From Herbaspirillum sp. SJZ106 (GTDB lineage Bacteria; Pseudomonadota; Gammaproteobacteria; Burkholderiales; Burkholderiaceae_D): a stretch of DNA of 64,000 bases. The stretch spans positions 67,013 through 131,012 of the forward strand of contig NZ_VFNI01000004.1 in assembly GCF_006715495.1 (NCBI RefSeq), written 5' to 3'. Of the stretch, positions 52,483 to 62,375 are shown piece by piece. The translations under genes were made by a program, and so were the position numbers. The stretch's first letter is position 1, and each line of letters opens with the position of its first letter. The notes under the pieces were generated by a model. It was not told the DNA's origin. It saw only the letters and a program-made list of their open reading frames with translations, and made no database searches.

Positions 52483-53537
52483 ACCTGGCGCATACACAGC
52501 ACAAGGAAATTCCATCCCTGGATGGGTGGCGGGCGGTAGCCATCGCCATCGTCTTCCTGAGCCATGCGGGGCTGGGCGAACTGGTGCCGGGCGGGCTCGG
52601 CGTCACCATCTTCTTCTTTCTCAGCGGCTACCTGATTACCACGCTGCTGCTGCGGGAGTACGGCGCGACCCGCACCATTCACATCCGCAATTTCTATATC
52701 CGCCGCGCCCTGCGCCTGACGCCGCCCCTGGTGCTGGTGCTGGTGGGCGCCTACCTGCTGACGGCCGCCGGGCTGCTGCAGGGGACTGCCACCTGGCGCG
52801 GCTTCTTCGCCCAGTTGTTCTACTTCGCGAATTACTACGTGCTGTTCTTCGATCCCGGGCACACGGTTCCGGCGGGTACCGGCATCTTCTGGTCGCTGGC
52901 GGTGGAAGAACATTTCTACTTTGTCTTTCCGGCCTTGTTGCTGCTGCTGTTGGGGCGTATCCGCCACGCGCTCATTCCGCTGTTCCTGGCGCTGCTGTGC
53001 GTGCTGGTGCTGGCGTGGCGCCTGCATCTGGTGGCGCTGCCGGATGTCTCGATGTCGCGCACTTACTATGCGACCGATACCCGCATCGACTCGATCCTGT
53101 ACGGCTGCATCCTGGCCACGGTCAGTTTGCCGCAGCGCTGGCAGGCAGCATTGCGCAGCAAGACCGCCAGCCGCCTGGGCATCGCCGGCGGCGCCCTGGT
53201 GATCCTGCTGACCTTGCTGGTGCGCGAGGAATCGTTCCGCGAGGGACTGCGCTATTCGCTGCAGGGGCTGGCGCTCATTCCATTGTTTTATTACTCGATC
53301 GGCGACCGCACGAGCTTGCTCCACCGGCTGTTGAACTTGCCGCTGGTGCGCAAGATCGGCGTCTATTCGTATTCGATCTATCTGATCCACCACATCCTGT
53401 TGGAGAACCTGGATGCAATGAGTTCATCGCCGCTGCTCAACGGCCTGGCGGCAGCCGCAGTGGCGCTGTTGTTCGCGTTCCTGATCGACCGTTACCTCGA
53501 CACGTATCTGCGGCAACTGCGCGTGCGCTTCCGCTAG
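52479..53537 (+). CDS. Acyltransferase 3 family membrane protein
   Basis: A 352-residue integral membrane acyltransferase (OafA/ExoZ type) that would O-acylate EPS sugars. It has SLDGWRAVAIAIVFLSHAG, with the conserved catalytic His, GLGVTIFFFLSGYLITTLLL, IRNFYIRRALRLTPPL and FWSLAVEEHFYFVFPAL. The likely start is TTG at 52479, giving LNLAHTQHKEIPSLDGW, because it overlaps the previous stop (TTGA) and sits after GGGGGCGG. The next ATG would delete the catalytic segment. Confidence 0.9.
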   Translation: MNLAHTQHKEIPSLDGWRAVAIAIVFLSHAGLGELVPGGLGVTIFFFLSGYLITTLLLREYGATRTIHIRNFYIRRALRLTPPLVLVLVGAYLLTAAGLLQGTATWRGFFAQLFYFANYYVLFFDPGHTVPAGTGIFWSLAVEEHFYFVFPALLLLLLGRIRHALIPLFLALLCVLVLAWRLHLVALPDVSMSRTYYATDTRIDSILYGCILATVSLPQRWQAALRSKTASRLGIAGGALVILLTLLVREESFREGLRYSLQGLALIPLFYYSIGDRTSLLHRLLNLPLVRKIGVYSYSIYLIHHILLENLDAMSSSPLLNGLAAAAVALLFAFLIDRYLDTYLRQLRVRFR

Positions 53538-53589
53538 GGCGTCCACCACCCGTTACCGTTACCCGGAAAACATTTTCAACAAGACCGAC

Positions 53590-55572
53590 ATGGCAATCGC
53601 AAAAGCTCACGAACACGGCACCTCGCTGCATCCGCAATATCGTCCTGATATCGACGGCCTGCGCGCGATCGCCGTTCTGTCGGTGCTGGTATTCCACGCC
53701 TTTCCGGAGGTCTTGCCGGGCGGCTTCATCGGCGTCGACATCTTTTTTGTCATCTCGGGTTTCCTGATTTCGCTGATCATCTTCAAGAACCTGGAGCAGG
53801 GGCGTTTTGGCATCGTCGAGTTCTACATCCGCCGCATCCGCCGCATCTTCCCGGCGCTGATGACGGTGATGCTGCTATGCATCGCCGGCGGCTGGATGCT
53901 GTTGTACGCCGACGAGTACAAGCAACTGGGCAAGCATTTGTTCGGCGGCTCCAGTTTCATCTCCAACTTCCTGTTCTGGAAAGAGAGCAACTACTTCGAC
54001 AACGCGGCCGAGACCAAGCCGCTGCTGCACCTGTGGAGCCTGGCCATCGAGGAGCAGTTCTACTTGTTCTGGCCGCTGCTGCTGGCGTTCGTGTGGCGGC
54101 GCAAGTGGGGTTTCCTGCGCATCATGGGCGCGATCGGGCTGGTGTCGTTCGCGGTCAACCTCTACCTGGTCGGGCATGACCAGACCGCGGCCTTCTATTC
54201 GCCGCTGTCGCGCTTCTGGGAACTGATGGTCGGCGGCGCGCTGGCCTACATCAACCTGCACCGGCCGCAACTGAACCGCATCCATCGCGACCTGCAGTCG
54301 GTGCTGGGCCTGGCGCTGCTGGTGATCGGCTTTGCGGCAATCAACAACACCAGGGCATTCCCTGGCGTGTGGGCCTTGCTGCCGACCGTGGGCGCCTTCC
54401 TGATCCTGTCGGCGGGGCCGGGGGCATGGTGCAACCGCAAGTTGCTGGCCAGCCGCGTGCCGGTATGGTTCGGCCTGATCAGCTATCCCCTGTACCTGTG
54501 GCATTGGCCGCTGCTGGCCTTCGCCACCATCATCGAAGGCGCCACGCCGAACCCCGCCCTCCGCCTGGGCGCGGCGCTGGCGGCCATTGTGCTGGCCTGG
54601 TTCACTTACCGTTTCATCGAACGTCCGCTGCGCAGCGCCAACAGCCTGCGCCCTGTGTGGGCGCTGGCGGCGGCCAATGTGGCGGTCGGCGTGGTCGGGC
54701 TGGGGATCTACTTCAACGGCGGCTTCGTGCAGCGGCCGTTGAATGAGCGGCTCGACTTCATCGCCGCCGGCGATGTCTTCCTTGGATCGCGCAATTCCGA
54801 CGCCAGCTGTCCCAAATTCAACCAGAGCAAGATCCTGCCGGAAGAGGTCTGCCTGTCCAACTCCGCCACGCCCAGGGTCATGTTCGTCGGCGACAGCCAC
54901 ATGATGGCTTTGCATTCGGCGGTCTATTCGCATGCGGTCAAGGCCAGTTCCATCATGGTGGCCGGACATTCCTGTTACCTCTACCCGAACCTGCCCTACA
55001 AGGCCGGCGGCGCGCATGACTGGGGCAACAACTGCACCGCGATTGCGCAGGAGGCGCTGGCCGTGGCCGCGCGCACGCCCTCCATCGATACGGTGGTGAT
55101 CAGCAATACCTATCCGCGCGGCGACCTGGCCAAGGCTTCGCGCTATGAACTGGCCGGCAAGCCGCTGTCGCAGCGCGAAGCTTTCCTGGCCGGCAACGCC
55201 AGCCTGATCGGACAGTTCCAGAAGATGGGCAAGAAGGTGGTGTACGTGATGGACGTGCCGCACCTCAAGCGCGATCCGCATGCCTGCGTGAGCCGCTTCG
55301 ATGCCGCGGCCGAGCGTGACTGCGCCTACACGCCGCAAGAGAACGCGGCCTTGCGCGCGCAATACAACGATGCCGTGAAGGCATTGCAGGCCAGCTTGCC
55401 GGGGCTGGCGGTGTACGACCCGACGCCGGTGTTCTGCGGCGACGGCAAGTGCATGGCCAAGGTCCAGGGCAAGTATTTGTACAACGATAACCAGCATATC
55501 AGCGTGACCGCGTCGCAGATGGTGCTGGAGCGGATGGCGCAGCAGGGCCTGCTGCAGTTGCAGCAGCCATGA
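53590..55572 (+). CDS. OafA-type acyltransferase with C-terminal SGNH domain
   Basis: A 660-residue two-part enzyme. The first ~370 residues form the acyltransferase 3 membrane domain (YRPDIDGLRAIAVLSVLVFHAF, GGFIGVDIFFVISGFL, FYIRRIRRIFPALM, LHLWSLAIEEQFYLFWPLL). The rest is a periplasmic SGNH-type domain with the nucleophile in VMFVGDSHMMALHS and the Asp/His pair in YNDNQHIS. Such proteins acetylate sugars of LPS, peptidoglycan or EPS. With the two other acyltransferases, it suggests a heavily modified EPS. Confidence 0.94.
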   Translation: MAIAKAHEHGTSLHPQYRPDIDGLRAIAVLSVLVFHAFPEVLPGGFIGVDIFFVISGFLISLIIFKNLEQGRFGIVEFYIRRIRRIFPALMTVMLLCIAGGWMLLYADEYKQLGKHLFGGSSFISNFLFWKESNYFDNAAETKPLLHLWSLAIEEQFYLFWPLLLAFVWRRKWGFLRIMGAIGLVSFAVNLYLVGHDQTAAFYSPLSRFWELMVGGALAYINLHRPQLNRIHRDLQSVLGLALLVIGFAAINNTRAFPGVWALLPTVGAFLILSAGPGAWCNRKLLASRVPVWFGLISYPLYLWHWPLLAFATIIEGATPNPALRLGAALAAIVLAWFTYRFIERPLRSANSLRPVWALAAANVAVGVVGLGIYFNGGFVQRPLNERLDFIAAGDVFLGSRNSDASCPKFNQSKILPEEVCLSNSATPRVMFVGDSHMMALHSAVYSHAVKASSIMVAGHSCYLYPNLPYKAGGAHDWGNNCTAIAQEALAVAARTPSIDTVVISNTYPRGDLAKASRYELAGKPLSQREAFLAGNASLIGQFQKMGKKVVYVMDVPHLKRDPHACVSRFDAAAERDCAYTPQENAALRAQYNDAVKALQASLPGLAVYDPTPVFCGDGKCMAKVQGKYLYNDNQHISVTASQMVLERMAQQGLLQLQQP

Positions 55573-55603
55573 CCAGGCGGCCGGCGCGAGCCGGCGGAAA
55601 AAA

Positions 55604-55628
55604 GCCCGCGGCCGGGATGGCCGCGGGC
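55604..55628 (-). terminator. Intrinsic terminator of the secreted-protein gene
   Basis: GCCCGCGGCC (55604-55613) / GGCCGCGGGC (55619-55628) with loop GGGAT. A run of six A on the + strand (55598-55603) is the T tract for minus-strand transcription. Confidence 0.92.
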
Positions 55629-55648
55629 AATGCCGGGAAGCGGGTGCT

Positions 55649-57061
55649 TCAGTTGGCGCGCAGCAGTTGGCCGCCGACCTTGGAGCCGGCGCCGATGCCG
55701 CTCTGGGCGTAGACGATCGCCAGCGGGTTGACGCCGCCCCATTGGAAGGTGGCGCTCTGGCCGTTGTCCAGGAAGCCGGTATCGACCAGGGTCTTGTTGC
55801 CGTTGCCCTTGTCGACCACGGTCAGGCGCAGCTTGCCGCCGCCGGTGGTCCTGGCGGTGAGCTTGTAGCTCACGCCGGCGGTGGGCAAGGCCCATGACAC
55901 CGGGTGCAGGTTGTTGCTGTTGTAGTTCACCACCTGCGATGGCGTGGTAGTAGCCGGAAACACCACGGCCTGCTCCCACGACTGGTAGGCGCCGGCCACG
56001 GTGCCCGACTGCAGCGTCCAGTTGCCGCGCATGGAGAGCAGGTTGAGGTTCTTCTCCGGCGTGAAGGCGTTGCCGTTGCCGTCGATCCAGCCCTTGGCGC
56101 CGGTCACCCGGCGCAGGTTGGCGCGGATCAGCTGCAGCTGGTTGGCGTTATCGGTGTTCCAGCCGTTGCGGTGCAGGTTGATGTCCGAACCGATCTCGGC
56201 ATAGATGGAAAACGGCGTGCCGACGTTGGTGTCGACCACATAGGCGCCGAAGCGCTTGAGCGTTTCGGCCACCTTGCGCAAGTCGGCATCGGTGATCTGG
56301 GCGGTATCGAAGGACGGCGGCAGCATCAGCAGCGAGCCTTCCGGGAAGGCGCCGGTGTTGACGGTGGCGGCGTTCCAGTCGGCGGTAGTGGCCGGGAACA
56401 CATAGGTCGGATTGGCCGACAGGCCGTTGGTGGTGAGCGACAGGCACAACGCATGCGGATAGTAAGGCGCGCTTCGGTCGGCCACTTCGTGGATGCGCAT
56501 GAGCCCGCCCGCGGCCGGCACGCCGGTGGCGCGGGCGCCCTGGTAGTAATGGCCGGGCTCGGGCCAGCCGCTGCCGTCGAGCCTGGTCCAGGCGTATTGG
56601 GTGGCGACCCATTGCGTGCCTTCCTTCTTCAGTTGCCAGAAGGAATGGATGATCCCGGTGACCGGGTCGACGATGTCGGCGTGGCCATCGCTGCCGGAGG
56701 CCGGCGCGGCCGAGGCGGGCCAGCGCGGAATGGTGACGTCGTGGTAGGTCTCGTCGTCGGCGTTGAGCAGGCCTTTCTTGCCGCTGGGGCCCTTGACGGT
56801 CACCGGGCCGTCATTGGCCACGGCGAGGAAGATGCCGGTGGAATAGGCGCCGGTGCTGATGGAAGGGTAGTAGGACGAAGTGGGAATGACGTCGCCGGCG
56901 AAGGTCGGTTCGACCGGGCGGCTGTTCCACAAAGAGTTGGCGGCAAAGGGTTGTTGGTAAGTGCCGAATTCGGCCGCCTTTGCCTGCATCGGAAGCGTCA
57001 TGGAAAAGCTCAGCAGTAGTGCGGTAGCCATGGCGCTTCGTAAGCGGATTCGTTTTTTCAT
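55649..57061 (-). CDS. Secreted protein of unknown function in the EPS locus
   Basis: A 470-residue product with a basic N terminus and signal peptide (MKKRIRLRSAMATALLLS...QAKA|AEFG), so periplasmic or extracellular. The mature part has many Trp, Tyr, His and Asp residues (NSLWNSRPVEP, GSDGHADIVDPVTG, HSFWQLKKEG, GLMRIHEVADRSAPYYPHAL, NLHRNGWNTDN). Its last ~130 residues look beta-rich, like a carbohydrate-binding module. I do not recognise a named family. Position suggests an EPS-active enzyme such as a lyase or hydrolase, or a binding protein (inference). It is transcribed against the operon with its own terminator and a GGAG ribosome-binding site. Confidence 0.85.
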   Translation of the reverse strand: MKKRIRLRSAMATALLLSFSMTLPMQAKAAEFGTYQQPFAANSLWNSRPVEPTFAGDVIPTSSYYPSISTGAYSTGIFLAVANDGPVTVKGPSGKKGLLNADDETYHDVTIPRWPASAAPASGSDGHADIVDPVTGIIHSFWQLKKEGTQWVATQYAWTRLDGSGWPEPGHYYQGARATGVPAAGGLMRIHEVADRSAPYYPHALCLSLTTNGLSANPTYVFPATTADWNAATVNTGAFPEGSLLMLPPSFDTAQITDADLRKVAETLKRFGAYVVDTNVGTPFSIYAEIGSDINLHRNGWNTDNANQLQLIRANLRRVTGAKGWIDGNGNAFTPEKNLNLLSMRGNWTLQSGTVAGAYQSWEQAVVFPATTTPSQVVNYNSNNLHPVSWALPTAGVSYKLTARTTGGGKLRLTVVDKGNGNKTLVDTGFLDNGQSATFQWGGVNPLAIVYAQSGIGAGSKVGGQLLRAN

Positions 57062-57395
57062 GCGGACTCCTTGTGATGGGATGGGACGAGGGATTACTGC
57101 AGAGCTGGACAGGGAAGGATGGTGCTTGGATTTTTGTTTTTCAGCATAGGGATGAGGGAGTGAATTCATACCGAGACAAGTAAAGAATTGGTGTGGGCGA
57201 CTGGTATGCGAGTGCACTTGTCGGAGATCGTTCAGTTGCACTGTGCAGTAATGAAGATTCGCATGCTGTGATGCCGCATTTTTTATTCAAATTTTTCTTC
57301 CGGGTGAATTTATTTTCCCATCATGCTGGTCAAAGAAGTGGTTTTCCTGAGGGGGATAACGATTTTTGAATGACAACCTCAACAAGGGAAGACAT
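57062..57395. promoter_or_regulatory. Divergent control region inside the EPS locus
   Basis: 334 bp between the secreted-protein gene (-) and the next glycosyltransferase (+). It becomes AT-rich from about 57275 (TTTTTTATTCAAATTTTTC). It must hold two promoters and marks the break between two transcription units of the EPS locus. No consensus hexamer pair could be assigned by eye. Confidence 0.45.
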
Positions 57396-58589
57396 ATGGA
57401 AATGAATTTTGCGGTGCAGCTAATTTTGCTCCTTGGCCTGAGCTTGCTGGCTATTCCCGTTTGCGTGCTGCTGGTGCAGGCGATGGCGGCAATCATTGCG
57501 CAGCATCATGCGACCCGCTTGAGGGTGCAGCGACCGCGCATCGCGGTCTTGATGCCGGCCCACAATGAGGCGGGCGGCATCGTCAAGGTGATCGCCAGCG
57601 TGCGCGCACAACTGCAAGCCGGCGACCGCTTGCTGGTGGTGGCCGACAACTGTTCCGACAATACTGCCGAGCTTGCGCGCAGCGCGGGCGCCCAGGTGAC
57701 CGAGCGCTTTCATGACCAGAAACGCGGCAAGGGTTACGCGCTTGACCACGGCATCGCCCACCTGGCCGCCGATGTGCCGGAGGTGGTGATCATCGTCGAC
57801 GCCGATTGCATTCCCGAGCCCGGTGCGCTGGATATGGTGGCGCGCGCCGCCGCCCACAGCGGCCGTCCGGTGCAGGCGCTTTACCTGATGTATTCGCCGG
57901 CCGGGGCCGGGCCGATGCGCAAGATCGCGGAGTTTGCGTGGCTGGTGAAGAACCTGGTGCGTCCGCTCGGCTTCCAGCACCTCGGCTTGCCATGCCAGTT
58001 GATGGGTACCGGCATGGCCTTCCCCTGGAAGCTCATCAGTAAGGCCGAGCTGGCGACCGGACATATCGTCGAAGACATGAAGCTGGGCGTGGACCTTGCG
58101 CGCGCGGGGCGGGCGCCGCTGTTTTGCCCGGAAGCGCTGGTGTACAGCTATTTTCCCAGCAGCGAGGCCGGTTCCCGTACGCAGCGCACCCGCTGGGAGC
58201 ACGGCCATATGAGCGTGATCCTGACGCAGGTGCCGCGTTTGCTGGCCGCCGGCGTCGGCTCCGGCAACGGGGCGTTGCTGGGGCTGGCGCTGGACCTGTG
58301 CGTGCCGCCGCTGGCATTGCTGGTGTTGCTATGCGCGGGAGCGTTGACGGTGTCGCTGCTGGCGTGGGCGGTGTTCTCGCTGTGGGCGCCGGCATTCGTG
58401 GCGGCCTTGCTGGTGCTGGCCATCGGCGTGTCCATTGTGGCAGCCTGGATGCAGTACGGCAGGAAGGTGATCTCCTTCGGCGAACTGATGATGGCGGCGC
58501 TCTACGTGCTGGGCAAGCTGCCGCTCTATCTGAAATTCCTGGTCAGTCGCCAGGTGGAATGGGTGAGGTCGAAACGTGATACAGAATAA
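57396..58589 (+). CDS. Membrane family 2 glycosyltransferase
   Basis: A 397-residue enzyme with one N-terminal membrane span, a GT2 domain (RIAVLMPAHNEAGGIVKVI, LVVADNCSDNTAELAR, IIVDADCIPEPGALD, HIVEDMKLGVDLARAG, QRTRWEHGHMSV with the R-x-R-W motif), and three or more C-terminal spans. The layout resembles synthase-type or polyprenol-linked GT2 enzymes. The ATG at 57396 follows AAGGGAA. The end overlaps the GTG start of the next gene by 14 bp. Confidence 0.9.
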   Translation: MEMNFAVQLILLLGLSLLAIPVCVLLVQAMAAIIAQHHATRLRVQRPRIAVLMPAHNEAGGIVKVIASVRAQLQAGDRLLVVADNCSDNTAELARSAGAQVTERFHDQKRGKGYALDHGIAHLAADVPEVVIIVDADCIPEPGALDMVARAAAHSGRPVQALYLMYSPAGAGPMRKIAEFAWLVKNLVRPLGFQHLGLPCQLMGTGMAFPWKLISKAELATGHIVEDMKLGVDLARAGRAPLFCPEALVYSYFPSSEAGSRTQRTRWEHGHMSVILTQVPRLLAAGVGSGNGALLGLALDLCVPPLALLVLLCAGALTVSLLAWAVFSLWAPAFVAALLVLAIGVSIVAAWMQYGRKVISFGELMMAALYVLGKLPLYLKFLVSRQVEWVRSKRDTE

Positions 58590-59775
58590 TCAGGCACAGG
58601 CCGCGCAGGAGGAACAGGTTCCGGCGGCGGTTCCGGCGGTGTCGGCCGATTTCGACCGTGACGTCCATTGCATCCTCGGGCTGCCGTTTGACCGGGTGAG
58701 CGTTGAGCAGGCGGCCGACCGGCTGCGTATTGCCGCCCGTGACGGGCACCGCTGCTTCTTCTCCACTCCCAACCTGAATTTCGCGATCGCTTGCATGCAC
58801 GATCCGGCGTTCCGCCATTCGGTCATCCAGAGCGATCTCTCCATTGCCGACGGCATGCCGTTGATATGGATCGCCAGGGCGCTGGGCATTCCATTGCATG
58901 AGCGCGTGGCCGGTTCCAGCCTGTTCCAGGCCTTGCGCCTGGCGGATGCGCGTCGGCCTGCGGCGCGCCTGGAGCGCCCGCTCAAGGTGTACTTCTTTGG
59001 CGGGCCGCCGGGGGTGGCCGAAGCCGCCAGCATCAGGCTCAATGCAGAGCAGTCGCAGATGCGGTGCGTGGGTTTCAATTCGCCGGGATTCGGTAGTGTG
59101 GCGCAGATGAGCGACGCCAAATCCATCGAACAGATCAACCGCAGCGGCGCCGATTTCCTGGTGGTGGCGCTGGGCGCCAAGAAGGGCCAGGAGTGGATCA
59201 GGTACAACCTGCCGGCGCTTCAAGTGCCACTGGTGAGCCATCTCGGCGCGGTGATCAATTTCGTGGCGGGAACGGTCTCGCGCGCGCCCGGGTGGCTGCA
59301 GAAATGCGGCCTCGAATGGGTCTGGCGTATCAAGGAAGAGCCCAAACTGTGGCGCCGTTATTGGGACGATGGCGCGGCGCTGCTGCAGTTGTTGGCCACG
59401 CGCGTGGTGCCGGCCATGCTGGCCAGGCGCAAGCGGCCAGCCAAGCCTGAATTCGACCGTGCCGCCCTGACGGTGCGCGATGAGGGGGACCGCATTGTCC
59501 TGGTGTTGTCCGGCGCCTGGGGCGAAGAAAACATCGACCGTTTGCGTCCCGCCCTCAAGCAACTGGCCGCGTCGCCGGCCATTCTGGCCTATATCGATCT
59601 GGCCGCAACGGATTTCGTCGACAGCGCGGTACTGGCGCTGCTGATGCTGCTGCAAGGAGACTGCATGGACAAGGCCCGCTCGCTGCAACTGGCCAACCTG
59701 TCGCCGGCCTTGCGCCGCCTGTTGCGCTGGCATTGCGCCGAGTACCTGGTCGAACCGGCCGGCCGTGCGGATTGA
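58576..59775 (+). CDS. WecG/TagA-family glycosyltransferase fused to a STAS domain
   Basis: A 399-residue fusion. Residues about 30-260 form a GT26 domain ([103 protein letters not shown]), which usually adds a ManNAc-type or related sugar to a lipid-linked intermediate. From about residue 292 a STAS-like domain follows ([34 protein letters not shown]), with a Ser at the position phosphorylated in SpoIIAA-type proteins. The start is GTG at 58576, overlapping the upstream gene. Confidence 0.9.
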   Translation: MIQNNQAQAAQEEQVPAAVPAVSADFDRDVHCILGLPFDRVSVEQAADRLRIAARDGHRCFFSTPNLNFAIACMHDPAFRHSVIQSDLSIADGMPLIWIARALGIPLHERVAGSSLFQALRLADARRPAARLERPLKVYFFGGPPGVAEAASIRLNAEQSQMRCVGFNSPGFGSVAQMSDAKSIEQINRSGADFLVVALGAKKGQEWIRYNLPALQVPLVSHLGAVINFVAGTVSRAPGWLQKCGLEWVWRIKEEPKLWRRYWDDGAALLQLLATRVVPAMLARRKRPAKPEFDRAALTVRDEGDRIVLVLSGAWGEENIDRLRPALKQLAASPAILAYIDLAATDFVDSAVLALLMLLQGDCMDKARSLQLANLSPALRRLLRWHCAEYLVEPAGRAD

Positions 59776-59842
59776 GGTTGCGGCCACACGATCGACCAGT
59801 ATCAGTTTCTTTTTTTTGCATACTTCCCGAGGAAAGCGCGCT

Positions 59843-61165
59843 ATGAAAATTACAGTTATTGGCACCGGCTACGTCGGCCTGGTCACAGGCACCTGCCTGG
59901 CGGAAATGGGCAACGATGTCTTGTGCCTGGACCTGGACGCGAACAAGATCAAGGTGCTCAACGAGGGCGGCATCCCGATCCATGAGCCCGGCCTGCAGGA
60001 CATGGTGCAGCGGAACAAGGCGGCTAACCGCCTGAACTTCACCACCAGCATCGAGGAGAGCGTGGCATTCGGCGAGCTGCAGTTCATCGCGGTCGGCACG
60101 CCGCCCGACGAGGACGGTTCGGCCGACTTGCAATACGTGCTGGCGGCGGCGCGCAATATCGGCAAGTACATGACCGGCTACAAAGTGGTCATCGACAAGT
60201 CGACCGTGCCGGTGGGCACCGCCGATAAGGTGCGCGAGGCGATCGGCGCCGAGCTGGCAGCGCGCGGCGTGCAGCAGGAGTTCGCGGTGGTCTCCAATCC
60301 CGAGTTCCTCAAGGAGGGCGCGGCGGTGGAAGATTTCATGCGGCCGGACCGCATCGTCATCGGCGCCGACGACCAGCGCGCCATCACCGCCATGCGCGAC
60401 CTGTACGCGCCGTTCATCCGCAACCATGACCGCGTGATCGTCATGGATGTGCGTTCGGCCGAACTGACCAAGTACGCCGCCAACGCCATGCTGGCGACCC
60501 GCATCTCGTTCATGAACGAACTGGCCAACCTGGCCGACAAGCTGGGGGCCGACATCGAACAGATCCGGGTGGGCATCGGTTCGGATCCGCGCATCGGCTT
60601 CCATTTCCTTTACCCCGGCTGCGGCTATGGCGGCTCCTGCTTTCCCAAGGATGTGCAGGCGCTGATCAGTACCGCCGATGAAAACGGCATCGGTCTGAAG
60701 GTGCTGCGCGCGGTGGAAGACGCCAACGACGACCAGAAGCATGTGCTGCTCAACAAGATCCGCAGCCGTTTCGGTTCGGACCTGCGCGGCATGACCTTTG
60801 CGCTGTGGGGCCTGGCGTTCAAGCCCAATACCGACGACATGCGCGCGGCATCGAGTCGCGTGGTGATCGAAGGCCTGTGGGAAATGGGCGCCGTCGTGCG
60901 CGCCTACGACCCGGTGGCGATGAACGAGGCGCGCCGCATCTACGGCAACGACGACCGCCTGGCCTATGCCGATTCGCCGTCGGGCGCCGTGGCCGGCGCC
61001 GATGCCCTGGTCATCGTGACCGAGTGGAAGGAATTCCGTGCGCCCAACTTCGACGCCATCAGGCAGGCGCTGAAGCATCCGGTGATCTTCGACGGCCGCA
61101 ATCTCTATTCGCCGGAGCAACTGCGCAGGAAGGATTTCGAATACTTCGCCATTGGCCGCCGCTGA
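59843..61165 (+). CDS. ugd: UDP-glucose 6-dehydrogenase
   Basis: Oxidises UDP-glucose to UDP-glucuronate with two NAD+. The 440-residue protein has the NAD motif [43 protein letters not shown], the catalytic Cys in [16 protein letters not shown], and [17 protein letters not shown]. The ATG at 59843 follows GAGGAAAG. In an EPS locus it supplies glucuronic acid, implying an acidic polymer (inference). Confidence 0.97.
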   Translation: MKITVIGTGYVGLVTGTCLAEMGNDVLCLDLDANKIKVLNEGGIPIHEPGLQDMVQRNKAANRLNFTTSIEESVAFGELQFIAVGTPPDEDGSADLQYVLAAARNIGKYMTGYKVVIDKSTVPVGTADKVREAIGAELAARGVQQEFAVVSNPEFLKEGAAVEDFMRPDRIVIGADDQRAITAMRDLYAPFIRNHDRVIVMDVRSAELTKYAANAMLATRISFMNELANLADKLGADIEQIRVGIGSDPRIGFHFLYPGCGYGGSCFPKDVQALISTADENGIGLKVLRAVEDANDDQKHVLLNKIRSRFGSDLRGMTFALWGLAFKPNTDDMRAASSRVVIEGLWEMGAVVRAYDPVAMNEARRIYGNDDRLAYADSPSGAVAGADALVIVTEWKEFRAPNFDAIRQALKHPVIFDGRNLYSPEQLRRKDFEYFAIGRR

Positions 61166-61224
61166 TCTCCCTTGCCGCTTCCGGCATGGCGTTAAAGATC
61201 GAATTCAACCAGCATGAGGACACT

Positions 61225-62352
61225 ATGAAAGCGATGATTCTGGCGGCAGGCAAGGGAACGCGGGTAAGGCCGCTGACCTACGAGTTGCCCAAACCGATGA
61301 TTCCCATCCTGGGCAAGCCGGTGATGGAATACCTGGTCGAACACCTGGTGAAGTATGGCATCCATGACATCATGGTCAATGTCAGCTACCTGCACGAAAA
61401 GATCGAGGATTACTTCGGCGATGGCCAGCGCTTCGGCGCGCGCATCGGTTATTCCTTTGAGGGCTACGTGGACGATGCCGGCACGGTGCATCCCCATCCA
61501 ATCGGTTCCGCCGGCGGCATGAAGAAGATCCAGGAATTCGGCGGTTTCTTCGACGAAACCACCCTGGTCATCTGCGGCGATGCGCTGATCGACCTGGATA
61601 TCCAGTCCGCGCTGTTCGAACACCGCAGCAAGGGCGCAATGGTCAGCGTGATCACCAGGGAGGTGCCGCTGGAACAGGTTTCCAGCTACGGCGTGGTGGT
61701 GGCCGACCAGGATGGCCGCGTGCAGTCCTTCCAGGAAAAGCCTAAACGCGAAGAGGCCTTGTCCAACCTGGCCAGCACCGGCATCTACATCATGGAACCG
61801 GAAGTGCTGGCGCTGATCCCGCGCGATACCGTGTTCGACATCGGCTCGGACCTGTTCCCGTTGCTGGTGGAGAAGAAACTGCCGTTTTTCGCGCAGAAGC
61901 GCTTTTTCAACTGGATCGACATCGGCAACGTCACCGATTTCTGGGCCGTGCTGCAAGGCGTGCTCAGCGGCAAGGTGGCGCAGATGTATGTGCCTGGAAC
62001 GCAGGTGCGGCAAGGCTTGTGGGTCGGCCTGAATACCCGCATCGATTGGGAGGGCTCGACCATCGAAGGGCCGGTGTATATTGGCGCCGGCACCCATGTC
62101 GAAGCCGGCTGCAAGATCGTCGGCCCTTCCTGGATCGGCCATGGCAGCCACATTTGCGCAGGATCCGAGATCATCAGGAGCGTGTTGTTCGAGTACACTC
62201 GCACCGCGCCTGGCACCAAGGTGGAAGAATCGGTCGTTTGCGGCCAATACAGCGTGACGCGCGAGGGCGACATGAAGCATATTTCCGAATACGCCGACAA
62301 CCATTGGAATGACGCCCGGGACCGGCGCGTCAAGCCACGAAAACAAGCCTGA
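61225..62352 (+). CDS. NDP-sugar pyrophosphorylase (nucleotidyltransferase with beta-helix tail)
   Basis: A 375-residue enzyme with the nucleotidyltransferase signature LAAGKGTRVRPLTYELPKPM at the extreme N terminus, the acidic motif VICGDALIDLD, SSYGVVVADQDGRVQSFQEKP and a C-terminal left-handed beta-helix (IEGPVYIGAGTHVEAGCKIVGPSWIG). It resembles GDP-mannose or glucose-1-phosphate nucleotidyltransferases; the substrate is uncertain. The ATG at 61225 is preceded by GAGGA. An ATG at 61186 would add 13 residues. Confidence 0.9.
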   Translation: MKAMILAAGKGTRVRPLTYELPKPMIPILGKPVMEYLVEHLVKYGIHDIMVNVSYLHEKIEDYFGDGQRFGARIGYSFEGYVDDAGTVHPHPIGSAGGMKKIQEFGGFFDETTLVICGDALIDLDIQSALFEHRSKGAMVSVITREVPLEQVSSYGVVVADQDGRVQSFQEKPKREEALSNLASTGIYIMEPEVLALIPRDTVFDIGSDLFPLLVEKKLPFFAQKRFFNWIDIGNVTDFWAVLQGVLSGKVAQMYVPGTQVRQGLWVGLNTRIDWEGSTIEGPVYIGAGTHVEAGCKIVGPSWIGHGSHICAGSEIIRSVLFEYTRTAPGTKVEESVVCGQYSVTREGDMKHISEYADNHWNDARDRRVKPRKQA

Positions 62353-62375
62353 AACACCTGATTTGCGAGGAAACC

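Noticed and set aside
49693..52515. A 940-codon open frame on the minus strand across several EPS genes
   Set aside because: It is a shadow of GC-rich codon bias, antisense to three well-recognised proteins. Its translation is His/Gln/Arg-rich with no domain.
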